Source: Strongylocentrotus droebachiensis (lineage: Eukaryota > Echinodermata > Echinoidea > Camarodonta > Strongylocentrotidae). Taken from it: a stretch of 64,000 nt of DNA. Under the pieces are notes generated by a model. It was not told the origin of the DNA. It was given only the letters and a program-made list of their open reading frames with translations, and did not search any database. The stretch is from positions 350,530-414,529 of the forward strand of contig JAVYIG010000899.1 of assembly GCA_035222895.1 (NCBI GenBank), written 5' to 3'. Below, piece after piece: positions 22,836 to 33,537 of the stretch. A program made the translations under genes and the position numbers. Positions within the stretch are counted from its first letter, which is position 1. Each line of letters starts with the position of its first letter.

Positions 22836-25800
22836 GTAAGATTTTTTTTTCTATTTTTAAAGATGTTATAACCTTCCAGTCGAGTCTCTCTCTCTCTCTC
22901 TATCAGGCTTTACTCCTCTTTTTTCCCTTCCTTTCTCTCACTCGCTCTGTCTCTTTCGGTCTCTCCCTATATCTTTCCTCCTCTCTCTCTCTCTCTCTCT
23001 CTCTCCCTTATGGTGCTCAGAGTGAATTGCGGTAGTATTTATTTCAGTTTACTTCAGTTGACTATTCATGAATGAAAGCATTCATGTTGTTCAGAAAAAT
23101 GTTTGTGTTATAAACTGTCTGCTCAGGGGTGGTAGAGTGTTGATTCATTCGCACACGGTATCATGTTTGCACCTATGTGTACATTATATGTAACACCGAT
23201 GAGAAATCAATTAATGTCGGTATTTTATATGGACAACAAAGCTAAAGTCTTAAATTAACGTTTTTATGTTGACTTTCATGAATACGATTACACATTTTGT
23301 AATATTTTTATTTTTGTATAGAGGGACTCTGGCTGCATAACTTGACGCGTGTATTTTGAGAGAGCTCGATATTCATTTGTTCAGCTTAAACACTATTCCT
23401 TTCACAATCTGATGTTGAAGGAGAAAATCATGTAAACCAAAATCAGGTGCTTAAATACGCAGTCGTAAATCAAGCTCCTTAAAATGTATTAGTCCTAAAT
23501 ATTCCATTCTTCTTTAGTTTTCATTTCTTTCACATTATGGTTAATTTAGGGTACACGAATTATGCATCTCTCAATGTTTGACACAAAAGTATTTTGTTAT
23601 TTTATTCCTTACTTAGATCTGACGTTGGATTGCACAAAGAGCATCATACTTACATCCCCGAACTATCCTTTCCGTTACCCAAATAGTGTATTCGAGGAGT
23701 GGTCCATCATAGCACCTCCTAATAAGAGGATCCTCGTCACTTTTAATGACTTTAACTTGGAATATCCTTATGATTTCATTGACATTTGGGACATGTATCA
23801 TGATAAGAAGCCCTACACAGGCAAGGATATGCATTTCCCTCCCTTTCTGACGTTAGGACATACTCTTCATATTGAGTTCACCTCATCTATTAGTGGCAGA
23901 AGCAAAGGATTCAACATTTCAGTCTTGTGTAACGAAATTTCAAGTAAGTTCACTCTGTAGGATCAAGTTATTAAATAGCATTCTGTAAATATTAACCTAA
24001 TTTGCACATGATGATATCACGACTCTCTATACAGGTAATCTCATTTGTGTACGTCATTTGCCATTTTTCTCCCTCTTCTTGCGTTGTCTCCTTTAAGCTC
24101 GTGTATTGGTCGTTTATCATTGTAATGACGGTATTTTCCTGCTTTTTGGGCCTCTAACGTAAAATACCGCATATGTTGTATTGTATTATATTTGTATCGT
24201 ATTGTATTGGTTTAGTAGGATTAAACTCATTCAACATGCAGTTAGAAGCTGATATTTTTTTAATTTACAGATTATATGTTCATATATTTTTTCAACTGTT
24301 CAATTTACAAAGTAATGAGTACATTGTACAATTGCTTACATGTCATATACACTTACTTATATTGATGCTCACAATTTCAATCTATATGTCTCTCCGAGTT
24401 TTATTTTTGTTATGTTAGCGCATTGTTCTTCAATTCAAATTTCATTCAGGCTTAGATTCACTGTTGTAGTTGGCATGATTATTTCACCTTATTAGGTCCA
24501 TTCTTTAAATGTCTGCAGTACTTACATCGAAATATTCTCTCATTAGATGCCTTTCCTGGCCGTTTAATGGACGGTGCTTCACCAGCAGAAGGATTTTTCG
24601 AGATACCCACACAATCTGGTGAATGGGAGAGAGTCTGTGAAGACACCTTGTCCGAGAGGGTGGCAGAGGTGATTTGTGGAGAGCTTGGCTATCCTGGTTT
24701 CAAGGAGATCTCATACGTGAACTCCACATGCGCTTCAGATCATCTAAAAGACCACTGTACAAGAGCTCCAACTTGCAACCCTAGTTCGTATATACTTTTA
24801 GACCCTTATTTATTAATAGAATATTCAAATTAACAACAACATATATTTTCCCAAAATATTCCCCCAGTGCACATCTCTAAAGTCGATTTACCCAGAGTTT
24901 TGGTCGATTTACCCAGTGTTTTTATAACTGTTTCTATTTGTTTGATTGCACAGCTGAGCATTCAATGTGCTCGTCTGAGAAGGTCGTCAAAATCATATGT
25001 CATGGTGAGTCAAGATGTCTCTTGTTTGTCCTGATTTCTGTAAAGGAAAATACGTGCATGCTCTTTTGTGAAAAAAAAGGAGGAAAATTTGGAAATACTT
25101 GCTGGAGACGCAATTGCAACTTGCCTTTTAATTGTTCATTAGACTAATTGTTAAAGGGCTGGGAGTTAAGTATATAATGGCATTTTTTACATAATTATAT
25201 TTTTCTTAACATAATCTTATATTTCATAAACCTAAATGTTTAAGTATAAATTCCCAGTCTGGTTCCATGGAAACAATGACATTGCATGTGGCCTGCAGCA
25301 GATGAGAACAGCCACGAAGGCCTTGATTAAAGGCTCCATGAGGAAGAGGGGGAAGGAGACCGAGAGAGAGAGAAAGAGAGAGAGAAAGCGAGAGAGATAC
25401 AGAGAAGGAATAATGCATGAACATCATTTAGACTCCCTCCTCCTCATCACTACAAGGGTTTGCTTATTATTATGTGTTTGTTTGTTTGTTTCTACATTTA
25501 AATATATTGTTGTTTTTTTTTCCCCTCAGAGCCCGGATATAAAGGATGTTATGAACTCGAAACCATGTTATTGCAGAACATCTCCAGATTTACGTTTTCA
25601 TCAACTGCACGCTGTATCTATTCATGTAGAACAAACGGAATCCAAGCTATCGCTATTATGAATCAAATGGAATGTTTGTGTTCCACATCTGCCAAGGTCC
25701 AGTTGGAAGATACACAGAAATGCGACGAAGAAACAACGTCGCTATCAAAAATGTCAGTTTATGACGGTAGGTAGAAATAGACGTTATTTATTTATTACAA

Positions 25801-27392
25801 TCACAAAGACTTTTTAGAAATAAACTTAACGAGCAATTTCTGTATAGCAAAGCTTTAGGAATCATGTATGTGATTTATTTCATTGTCATGTTCATACATC
25901 TCATCAGGTCACGCACAAGACTATGAAATTGCCTTAGGTTCATTTTTTCAACGCCTTTGTGATCACGATATTACAGTTTGTTATCAAACATTCCATTTAA
26001 TTAGTATTAGACTTACATTGAATTTGACTTCTCTCTGGAATCATCTATTAAACTATGACCAGAATGGAGGAAAGATACAATGACAACTATCATAGAAATG
26101 TAAAAATCAAACCGATAATTTTTATTTTTTATTATTAAAGGCATGCATGTCAATGTGTTTACATTTGCAGTATGTCTTGGATTTTTCGGAGAATTTTGCT
26201 ATATGCCATAATCCTCGTTCATCTTAAAATGCTCATAAAATATATTTAATTTACACCCTTCCTCTAAAGAAACCAGAGCCGATGAATTTCTCATAATGAA
26301 TCAGATTGCATACCTCTTTTGACTAGCTTCTGTAGGTTTCTGTGAGGAGCTGAATGACACGATTGGTGGATCTTGGGATTCTAACATCACGTGGTTTGGT
26401 TCTATCGTTCATCTTACGTGTATGGATGGATACAGTCTGCAAGGCAATGAAACCCTGCAATGTTTGCCGGGATTGTCAACATTGAATCCTGTGTGGAACG
26501 ATTTAACTCCAGATTGTGTAATGGACGGTAGGTACAAACATATTTGTGTTAATCTCATTTAATTTAATTTCATTTCATATTTCTCATAAACATACATATA
26601 TTTCAGATGAATTACAAAATTGTTTTTTTCAATAATACATAATAATAACAAAGATAAGTGGTCAACATGAATTTGTGATTTAACTAAGAGAAATATGATG
26701 GGACCTACATGAAAGCAAGCTTGTAAGGCTGTAGGCCCCAGTAAAGTATTTGTGGTAATAAATGGAGGACGGATATACATGTAATAGTGACCAGTCTAAA
26801 TGAATCAAAAAATAAAAAGGAAATAATAATAATCTCGCAGTCGTATTTCAAGAATTATCTCTGAACAGGCTTAGATCTTTATTGTGTTTTATTTTAAATG
26901 ATTTTTATAATACACGGTAAGGATGGTAAGACATACTGAAATAAACACAATGAATAAATATATATAAAACGAGATGAAAACAGTTAAATATCAATTAAAA
27001 ATTGTATACCCAAAGCAGCCCAATCTTTATTTGCAAATGTATATGTTGTGTGTATGCTACATGAATGTGCGAGCAATATCCCACAATTTTCGTGAATAGC
27101 ACATTTCATATAGTAATACACAAACGTGCTTCATTGACAGTTGAATTAACGGTATTGTCTGTCAAATTTAGTCAAATTGAGGACAGGCAAAATAAGTTTG
27201 ATTCATTGTTGATGTCAAATCATATACACCAAAAGAAGTTGACTTTTCAAAGATTAAAAAACAACTTTTAATAATTCGTTTTTGCTTTCCACAGAAATCC
27301 CTTCTTCAACGATGGCTGAAGGCATAAACGGCCTTTTTAAAAATCATATCATACATGCACTAACACTCATCTTTATTACAATTTGTTGGTAA
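22739..27392 (+). CDS. secreted or GPI-anchored CUB-SRCR-WSC-sushi protein, 7 exons, 412 residues
   Basis: Exons 22739-22835, 23617-23943, 24547-24783, 24954-25004, 25530-25766, 26336-26527 and 27295-27392 all join in phase 1 and sum to 1239 bases, 413 codons with the stop. The predicted product has a signal peptide (1-32), a CUB domain (33-141), an SRCR domain split over two exons (142-237), a WSC domain (238-316), a sushi/CCP domain (317-380) and a hydrophobic C-terminal tail ending ALTLIFITICW, which could be a GPI-attachment signal. All four domains are extracellular binding modules (carbohydrate or pattern recognition, adhesion, complement-like), so a surface or secreted recognition role is likely; the ligand is unknown. 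The donors of the CUB, second SRCR, WSC and sushi exons are strong (GTAAGT, GTGAGT, GTAGGT); the first SRCR donor, GTTCGT, is weak but gives the right phase. A hAT element lies directly upstream. Alternative 3' exons may exist at 28350 and 28831. Confidence 0.75.
23011..23616 (+). other. intron 1 (3' part)
   Basis: (CT)n-type low complexity (22890-23005) precedes it. No further exon is seen before the acceptor TTACTTAG at 23609-23616. Confidence 0.5.
23617..23943 (+). CDS. exon 2: CUB domain
   Basis: A complete CUB domain in one phase 1-1 exon: first Cys in LDCTKSIILTSPNYPFRYPN, then EEWSIIAPPNKRILVTFNDF, then FIDIWD and the closing FNISVLC. The second and third of the usual four CUB cysteines are missing (Glu replaces Cys before the conserved Trp), leaving only the first and last. 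Calcium-site residues are only partly kept. The fold is recognisable but it is an atypical two-Cys CUB. Confidence 0.85.
24547..24783 (+). CDS. exon 3: SRCR domain, N-terminal part
   Basis: Reads GRLMDGASPAEGFFEI, GEWERVCEDTLSERVAEVIC and GELGYPGF, matching the SRCR pattern (R-L-x-G-G, eGr.E, G.W..VCdd, A..vC..LGy). Cysteines follow in STC, DHC and PTC. The donor A|GTTCGT at 24784 is weak, but it is the one that keeps frame with exon 4; without splicing the frame stops at 24833. Confidence 0.8.
24954..25004 (+). CDS. exon 4: SRCR domain, C-terminal part
   Basis: A 51-base phase 1-1 exon reading EHSMCSSEKVVKIICH. It matches the end of an SRCR domain, where a Cys about ten residues before the closing V-x-C pairs with it. 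Acceptor CACAG and donor G|GTGAGT are good. Confidence 0.7.
25530..25766 (+). CDS. exon 5: WSC domain
   Basis: Begins PGYKGCYE, the signature start of WSC domains (Y-x-G-C-Y). CIYSC follows (C-x3-C), then AIAIMNQMECLC (the C-x-C of the family), KCDEE, and the closing LSKMSVYDG, where WSC domains end with l-x-V-Y. The late Cys-Gly-Gly is absent. WSC domains are putative carbohydrate-binding modules. Phase 1-1 with strong splice sites. Confidence 0.75.
26336..26527 (+). CDS. exon 6: sushi (CCP) domain
   Basis: All four sushi cysteines and the conserved Trp are present: FCEELNDTIGG, VHLTCMDGYSLQGNETLQC and VWNDLTPDC. A single phase 1-1 exon of 192 bases, standard for this module, with acceptor TGTAG and donor G|GTAGGT. 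Confidence 0.88.
27295..27392 (+). CDS. exon 7: short stalk and hydrophobic C-terminal tail
   Basis: After acceptor CCACAG the frame continues EIPSSTMAEGINGLFKNHII and then HALTLIFITICW with TAA at 27390-27392. Small residues, a spacer and a terminal hydrophobic run with no cytoplasmic tail suggest a GPI-anchor signal. The alternative is that the exon once ended near GIN and lost its donor, so that the tail is translated intron. Confidence 0.5.
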
Positions 27393-27779
27393 CAGTCAAA
27401 CGTGTCTTAGTGGCCACCTCTCTATAAATGTCATATGTCTATGGTGACCATTCATTTGTCCCCCTTGAGAGAAATGTGTGTTGTAAACCTGGGATAGACA
27501 GGTGTGACTGTACATCGATATTGGTCTTTTTGTTATTTAAAGGTAAACTTAATTGTGTAATATTTATTTATTTATTTTGGCATAAAAAACAAACAACTAA
27601 ATATGGTAACTGAACGTATGTGGGGTCTTTGACAATGTAATTTGAAGGTCATGAACATTTACACATTTAAAATGATTGGTTTGACAAGTTGTTTCATAAT
27701 ATCTTTTGTTTGTGTTATACAGCAGTTAAAATGAGGAAAGCTACTTTTTGTAGCATATTGAAATAAGCTGGTACAACAA

Positions 27780-28400
27780 AATCACATGAATTGCGAAGAG
27801 CAGAAACATGACAAATCGAGAAATCAAAGTTCACAAAAAACCTTAGATTTGGGTTATCTTTCGTTTTGGAAATAGAATGAATCGATTTTTCCTTTAATGT
27901 ACCTTTTCTCTATGTTTTTACCCTAAAATTTGCGCTGTAGGCCTCTTTGGATAAGATAAGCTGACGTCGATATTGACTCTTTAATAACTTTTAATAACCT
28001 TATCATAAATTCAGTTACAACAAACGGTTTTTCGAGGAGTACTGATCTCAATCACATGAATTGCGAAGAGCAGAAACATGACAAATCCAGAAATCAAAGG
28101 TCACAAAAAAGCTTAGATTTGGGTTATCTTTCGTTTTGGAAATAGAATGAATCGTGTTCAAATATTTATATTTTTGACAGGTTGTTTGATGTTTAATAGA
28201 CCCTCAAAAAAAAACAAAAAAAAAATCCTTTAATGAACCTTTTCTCTATGTTTTTACATACAATTTGCGCTGTAGGCCTCTTTGGATAAGATAAGCTGAC
28301 GTCGTTATTGACTCTTTAATAACTTGTAATAACCTTATCATAAATTCAGTTACAACAAACGGTTTTTCGAGGAGTACTGATCACACTACAGAATTTCGTA
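27780..28400 (+). repeat. tandem duplication of an intron segment with an exon start
   Basis: The block from ATCACATGAATTGCGAAGAG (27781 and again 28051) to GGTTTTTCGAGGAGTACTGA (about 28025 and 28360) is present twice in tandem. The second copy carries a small insertion with poly-A. The duplicated unit includes the acceptor and first codons of the Thr-rich exon at 28350, so the first copy is a truncated exon duplicate. Confidence 0.85.
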
Positions 28401-28424
28401 CAACTGTGACGACCATGACTAACG
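28350..28424 (+). CDS. candidate alternative exon: Thr/Ser-rich stalk
   Basis: A phase 1-1 exon of 75 bases (acceptor TTCAG, donor G|GTGAGT) reading TTNGFSRSTDHTTEFRTTVT and then TMTN. Thr and Ser make up about half of it, as in O-glycosylated stalks. It can follow the sushi exon in frame, giving a product different from the short tail form. Confidence 0.45.
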
Positions 28425-28830
28425 GTGAGTATAGAATATTTGTTGAGATCTTTGTGGTACACTTTATTTCAAAGGATCCTATGCCAGAGGGCACTTGATA
28501 CAAATGTATGCAATTCGGTAAACACAAAATGTTCTTTGTCGAAAAGAGCACACCATCGCGACATTTCTCATTTGACAAGGTTTAACCCAAACATCTTAAT
28601 TTTAAAAAAGATCCTTAAAGCTTTATATTGATAAACTAACGTATGTTTATGGCCTTCCATGCGAAATACTCCTTCTCCAAACAACACACACGCACGCACC
28701 CACACATAAATAGACAAAAATGAAAAACAAATAACTAAAAATAAGCTTTCACTAAACTATTGAAAAACAAAACATGAGGCAAAGGGGTGGTTGAACTTTA
28801 CCATATCACTGAAATATTAAGATCTTTCAG

Positions 28831-28955
28831 GTTTAAGTGAGGAATGGCCTACCAGAGGAATTATGTGGGACTTTGAGGAGGAACAGACCATGAAATACAT
28901 GTTGGTCTGCCCCTCCTCCCAGAACCCCGTACCCCAAAGAATTACAAGTGTTTAA
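28831..28955 (+). pseudogene. candidate HRM-like exon, interrupted by a frame shift
   Basis: After acceptor TTTCAG a phase-1 frame reads SEEWPTRGIMWDF and MLVCPSSQNP, then stops at 28953. The pattern T-R-G-I-x-W ... C-P is that of the hormone-receptor-motif region that precedes the GAIN/7TM part of adhesion GPCRs. The +1 frame continues PRTPKNYKCLTPRAEACVVT, so the exon looks frameshifted. This suggests that the gene, or an ancestor, once continued into an adhesion-receptor-like C-terminus. Confidence 0.35.
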
Positions 28956-28979
28956 CGCCAAGGGCAGAGGCTTGTGTAG

Positions 28980-29790
28980 TGACTCGAGGAGAAGATTGAA
29001 ATGTTAGGCTTATATACCGCACCGCATTTCCCTTTTCTCCTTCTGTTCCGTTCACATGCATAATGCCACTCGTTTATGACCTACAAAATAATTATATTAT
29101 TGATTTATCTGAGACTGAATTTCACTGAACAGGGTGTGTCTAAATAATGATGTTACATTGAGAAACATTTACATTTATTTTCCACAATCAGTAGAACTGT
29201 TATGGTCTGTGTTACCTTTTACCTGCTGTACTTACTGCGAATTTCGTAAAGCCGAAGTCATGAATGGACCTTTTGCTCCTGCAGCACTAATACCCTATCG
29301 TTTTGTCACCCCCACCCCCGTTCCTTCTTCCCACCCCTTCTTCTTCTTCTATTTCTACTTCTTCTTATTGGTTTATTTTTCGATTTGTCTTTTTTTGTTC
29401 CTTTTGGTTTTACTTTAAAGGGCGGCACAATCCCTTAACCCCTGGGTCCAACTCGTTTTCTGAATTACAAACCCCATTTCAATTTCGGGGTAATTATTAA
29501 CCCTCTTTCATTGCCAAGATCAACAAACTTTGAGAGCAACGCACCAAAAATTTTGTACTATGGACCATATTTCCTCTTTGGAGTACCCCCAGCCCCCTGG
29601 TATTTATACACGAGATTAGTGTATTAAGAGATATGAACCTTTGGAATCGTGAGCATCCTCTGCTTTGTGCGTGGGTTCATTATCTTGTTCCGGGATGACA
29701 GCACGGAGCAAGGATCGAATCTGGGGCCTCCCGAATGAAATTCAAGGAAATTCACCAATATAACAGTCAGGCCTCCCATGGTCAAGTAGT
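28980..29790. other. intergenic, nothing recognised
   Basis: Frames across 29134-29500 run through TTC/TTT low complexity (29336-29420) and show no domain. Confidence 0.3.
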
Positions 29791-29795
29791 ATACT

Positions 29796-30260
29796 GTTAC
29801 GAATATGCAAATGAGATGTTGATTGACATGCTAATTCCAAGTGGTTGCTCGAGTGGAGAATAATAAACGAAGAATCGGATCAAAAGGTAACCAAATCGTC
29901 TTGATTTCCTTTATGTATCACGCAGTAAGTAATACGCTAAGGCTCCGCGGGGGGCGCGACGTCTCCGCGAGCCTTTGTATTCTATTGTTTTTTAATGAGA
30001 TCGCCGACCGAAGTTGGTGCAGCTATCTCCTCCTGAACCCTCCCCTCGGGGTACCCGTGCCCGGTGCCATCGTCCGCGGGAGAGTCTACTCTGTGGAATT
30101 GGCTATACTCCGCCCGAGGTCCTCCTCCGTGTCGACGTCCAGGGCGAAAACAGACGCGACATGCATAATGCAGGATATGCGTGACGACAGAGATACCTCA
30201 TGGATATTCAACATTACATCCGTAGACACACGATCGATGACCGTCCACTCACATTAAGTT
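29796..30260. other. CpG-rich island-like block of unknown nature
   Basis: Opens TGTTACGAATATGCAAATGA, with an octamer-type ATGCAAAT word, and is GC-rich between about 29940 and 30180 in an AT-rich neighbourhood. A 138-codon open frame (29841-30257) shows no motif I recognise. TGTTACG resembles LTR starts, but no matching 3' end was found. It could be a promoter CpG block, a solo LTR or neither. Confidence 0.25.
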
Positions 30261-30384
30261 GCGTATTAAATGCACGCTGAATGGGTACGACTTACCCCGT
30301 GTTAGGTATCTTTCTATAGGATGTGCTTTGCATGTAGTAGCTGCACAAGAGATGAACGGGGCTTCCCGTCGACGTCCAAACTTA

Positions 30385-30815
30385 GAGACCTATTTCCATC
30401 ATGATTGCCGCGATTTTTATATAGTTTTCGTGAATGGAGGTATGAAATCAAAGCTTATTTTGTGATTATTACGGCCATGTATACTCAATTTTGATTATCA
30501 TTTTCTAAAGGAAAGTTTTCACAAGAAAACCAATGGACTAGGACTGACACTTCAGTCGCAAGCTGCTTTCATTCAATACACAGTGCAGCTGCGCTGCTCG
30601 GGAAGCTCCAACACTGCCGGGCACCGCAGGCGTCCGACGCCTGCGGCGCCGGTGTTCGAGCTTGCTGGAGTTACGCTGAAGCGTGTGTGAGTTCAGCTGA
30701 GCTCGAGTCGAAGAGATTTGACACTTTGAAATTGTTATCTGTTGGTTTGCATCATTATTGCCGCGATTTCAATATAGTTTCGTGAATAGATTTACGAAAC
30801 CTGAGCTTAGAATTA
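30385..30815 (+). repeat. direct repeat flanking a GC hairpin
   Basis: ATTGCCGCGATTTTTATATA...GTTTTCGTGAATGGA at about 30402 recurs as ATTGCCGCGATTTCAATATA...GTTTCGTGAATAGA at about 30758. The roughly 230 bases between contain a GC-rich imperfect palindrome centred near 30632, whose core is GCAGGCGTCCGACGCCTGC. It looks like a foldback insertion that duplicated or split its target. Confidence 0.5.
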
Positions 30816-31249
30816 GTAAAAGTATTACTAATGTCTACGTTTTTAAACGACTGTCTGATTTTCTTATGAAAATTTTACTTTGAAAAATGATTATCGAAAT
30901 TCATGGTCAGAAATAATCACAATCTAGGGTCTATTATTATGTTACAGTTCTTGCATCAAATCAATGCATGAAAACTTAGTTATTGAACTAGAGAATTTAT
31001 TTTTTATTTTTAAATAGGCAATTATGAAGTAGGATGTAGGAAGCCTCAAACCTTAGCCTACTATACAAATCTCAACAAAGTGTAGGCCTATCCTTTCATG
31101 AATTAATGAAAAAGTAGCCCCAGAAAAAAGAGCCCCCGAAAGTTGAAAAAGTAGCCCCCGAAAATTTTCCGAAAATTTGAAATGGAGCCCCAGAAATGAA
31201 AAACTTAATTTTTTGCCTGCGCCCCCCTCTAGAATTCCGCGGGTCCCGA

Positions 31250-31460
31250 GTTGAGTGTATATATAATATAGGCGTGGGGTCCATGGGTTTCAAGGGGCCA
31301 TAAACCCCCAAAAGCTCAGGGGGTTACGTTCTTCAAAGTGGGGGGGGGGGAGAGATCAGATCGCAGCAAGTTGAGTGTATATATAATATAGGCGTGGGGT
31401 CCACGGGTTTCAAGGGGCCATAAACCCCCGAAAGCTTGGGGGTTTTAGGCGTTTAATTAG
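31250..31460 (+). repeat. two-copy tandem repeat, period about 120 bp
   Basis: GTTGAGTGTATATATAATAT followed by AGGCGTGGGGTCC and GGGCCATAAACCCC occurs at about 31252 and 31371. The second copy continues into the GTTTTAGGC...GGGTCAGATGAGCA sequence shared with 2745-2782. Confidence 0.8.
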
Positions 31461-31494
31461 GGTCAGATGAGCATTTTTTTTAATACTTTATTTG

Positions 31495-31905
31495 TGGCAC
31501 CTGCGGGTCACTAATTGGCGTGGGTCAATACGTAGAGTTGCGTAGTGTTGCGTACCACCTACGCTGGCCTACGTTACTATATGCTGAGGGACGGAAAGGG
31601 GTACGCAAGATGAACGAAAACAATTCAACATGTTTAATTTTTTTCGCGTACTTTAGGCATAGAAACTTGACGCAGAAAGTACGTCTTTTTACGCAACACT
31701 AAGCTACATGCCTACGCAACAGTACGCTACCCTACGCCAGATTGACAAAGCAGTAAAAGCTTTCAACACAGTAAGCAACCATAAGCAAACCCGTACGCCA
31801 GCCTACGCATAACCTACGCAGGGACTTTTTTCCCATTAATACGCAGCCTAATTTCTGCGTAGTCGGTACGCCACTCTACAGAACTTTACGCAGTTCCAGT
31901 GGCTT
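31495..31905. repeat. element crowded with TACGCA/TGCGTA words
   Basis: About 400 bases in which CTACGC, TACGCA, TGCGTA and GTACGC occur many times in both orientations, including near the ends. No clean terminal inverted repeat was fixed. It resembles in design the CCGCG element (13226-13862) and the GCGATTTGTTCC elements (38771, 51697), each saturated with its own short word. Confidence 0.5.
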
Positions 31906-32217
31906 AAAGAATAACTACCGGTACAGTTGGATTGTTTTTTTAATTTAATATAAGGCCAAATTAAAAAAAAAACATGCTTAAAGCGTCCTGTTTTTTAGAA
32001 AAATGGGAGGAGGCCCTTTTTTTTTTTTTTTTCTTTCAAAATGGCCGCTCCGTACATTTTCCCTGACATTCAGGCTATTTTTCAAGATGGCGGCCGAGAT
32101 TTTTTTTTTTTTTTTTAAATCAGAAATACATTTTAGCAGTGCTTTTCATGTTTTTTTTCTTTCAAAAAAAAAAAAAATTGGAGGCGGCCCCCAAAAAGGA
32201 AGCGGGCGGGGACGCTA

Positions 32218-32605
32218 AACATGTATATTTTGTAATGGCCTGAATGGCAAATAAAGTTCTTGGTGGTTTTAATTTAGACAGTCTCTATATATCTATTTAC
32301 ACCCCCCGCCCCCTTCTAGAATCCCGCGGATTTCCGCGGGTCCTAAACAAGAATATTTTTTTAATGGCTTGAATGGCAAATAAAGTTCTTGGTGGTTTTA
32401 ATTTAGACAGTCTCTATATATCTATTTACACCCCCCGCCCCCTTCTAGAATCCCGCGGATTTCCGCGGGTCCTAAACAAGAATATTTTTTTAATGGCTTG
32501 AATGGCAAATAAAGTTCTTGGTGGTTTTAATTTAGACAGTCTCTATATATCTATTTACATCCCCCGCCCCCCTCTAGAATCCCGCGGATTTCCGCGGGTC
32601 CAGCT
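32218..32605 (+). repeat. three-copy tandem repeat, period about 122 bp
   Basis: AATGGCTTGAATGGCAAATA, AAGTTCTTGGTGGTTTTAAT, ACAGTCTCTATATATCTATT and CTAGAATCCCGCGGATTTCC recur in order three times. The last word also appears once near 31230 (CTAGAATTCCGCGGGTCC), so the family spreads across 31.2-32.6 kb. Confidence 0.9.
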
Positions 32606-32668
32606 AGTTAATGTAATAATGAGTTATGGTTAGGGCCAATGTGAGCTGATTGCCCTGACTTAACAGAT

Positions 32669-32682
32669 TGGGGGCTTGTCTC
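32669..32682 (+). other. candidate primer-binding site of an LTR retroelement (tRNA-Pro type)
   Basis: TGGGGGCTTGTCTC follows a possible LTR end (TTAACA, 32660-32665) by three bases. Its first eight bases match the complement of the tRNA-Pro 3' end used by many retroelements. Its position 870 bases upstream of the gag frame on the same strand is right. No full LTR is recognisable upstream. Confidence 0.4.
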
Positions 32683-33537
32683 AAGAGCTAGATATAGTAA
32701 CATATGCTGTTTTGTTACTTTTCCGATCCGAAATGCGTATTGTTTGGAGTTTGCCTTCTGTCCCATTCATGGGTTTTGGTGTGGTTTTCGCACACATTTA
32801 ATGACTGTGGAATGTCTGTGCTGTAGTCATGGTAGCTAGTGTAGCGTCCATAATAGGGTTAAGCCTACACAGTTTGATTTTGTTTTGTTAGTACTGCTTG
32901 ATAGCTCGAGTCTTGTCTGGGGTATATGCCCCTTAGATGTAGTCTCATTGGTATGAAATTCACTGCACATCTGCTGCGGTTGCCTGGTATTCTGGTCCTG
33001 GTTTTGCTTGTTCTTGCATGGCAGTCGTTGAAGGAGTTAGTCGGATTGACTTTTAACTTTGCCTCGGCTTCGTTTCTACTTCTAGGGTAATGGCCTAGAT
33101 TAGTTGTTTGCATGCAATCTGGTTTGCTACACATCTGATGTAGTGTGGGACTGTGGGTACTGGACTTTCTGGAAATTATTCCATGTTTCACGTGTGTTTG
33201 TGTGATATTAAGACTAGATCTATACGTGTAAGTGTAAGAGTTGATGAAATCTAACCAAAAAAAAAAAATTGACTTGAGTTGTGGAGGTGGAGTCTCAATA
33301 TAACCCTCTGCTGCATGGCTACATGTATATCAATTTCACAAAATTGGTGATAGTTTGATGCTTAATCAATTTTTGTTTTGCTTAGTCGGTTGGTCAAATT
33401 TTGTTGTTTCATCTGTTGTTGGACTATACTCTGTGTTGATTCACATTCAACATTTTTCTTGGTTTTTCCTTCCAGTCGTCAGGACAATTGACCTACTTTG
33501 TGAGACTTGTGTAACTTACACAGACTAGATTTATACA

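Noticed and set aside
29134..29418. 94-codon frame as a further exon of the receptor gene
   Set aside because: The frame runs into TTC/TTT simple sequence and has no phase-1 acceptor or known domain.
29796..30260. Solo LTR starting TGTTACG
   Set aside because: No matching CA end, no target duplication and no second copy in the window; left as an unexplained CpG-rich block.
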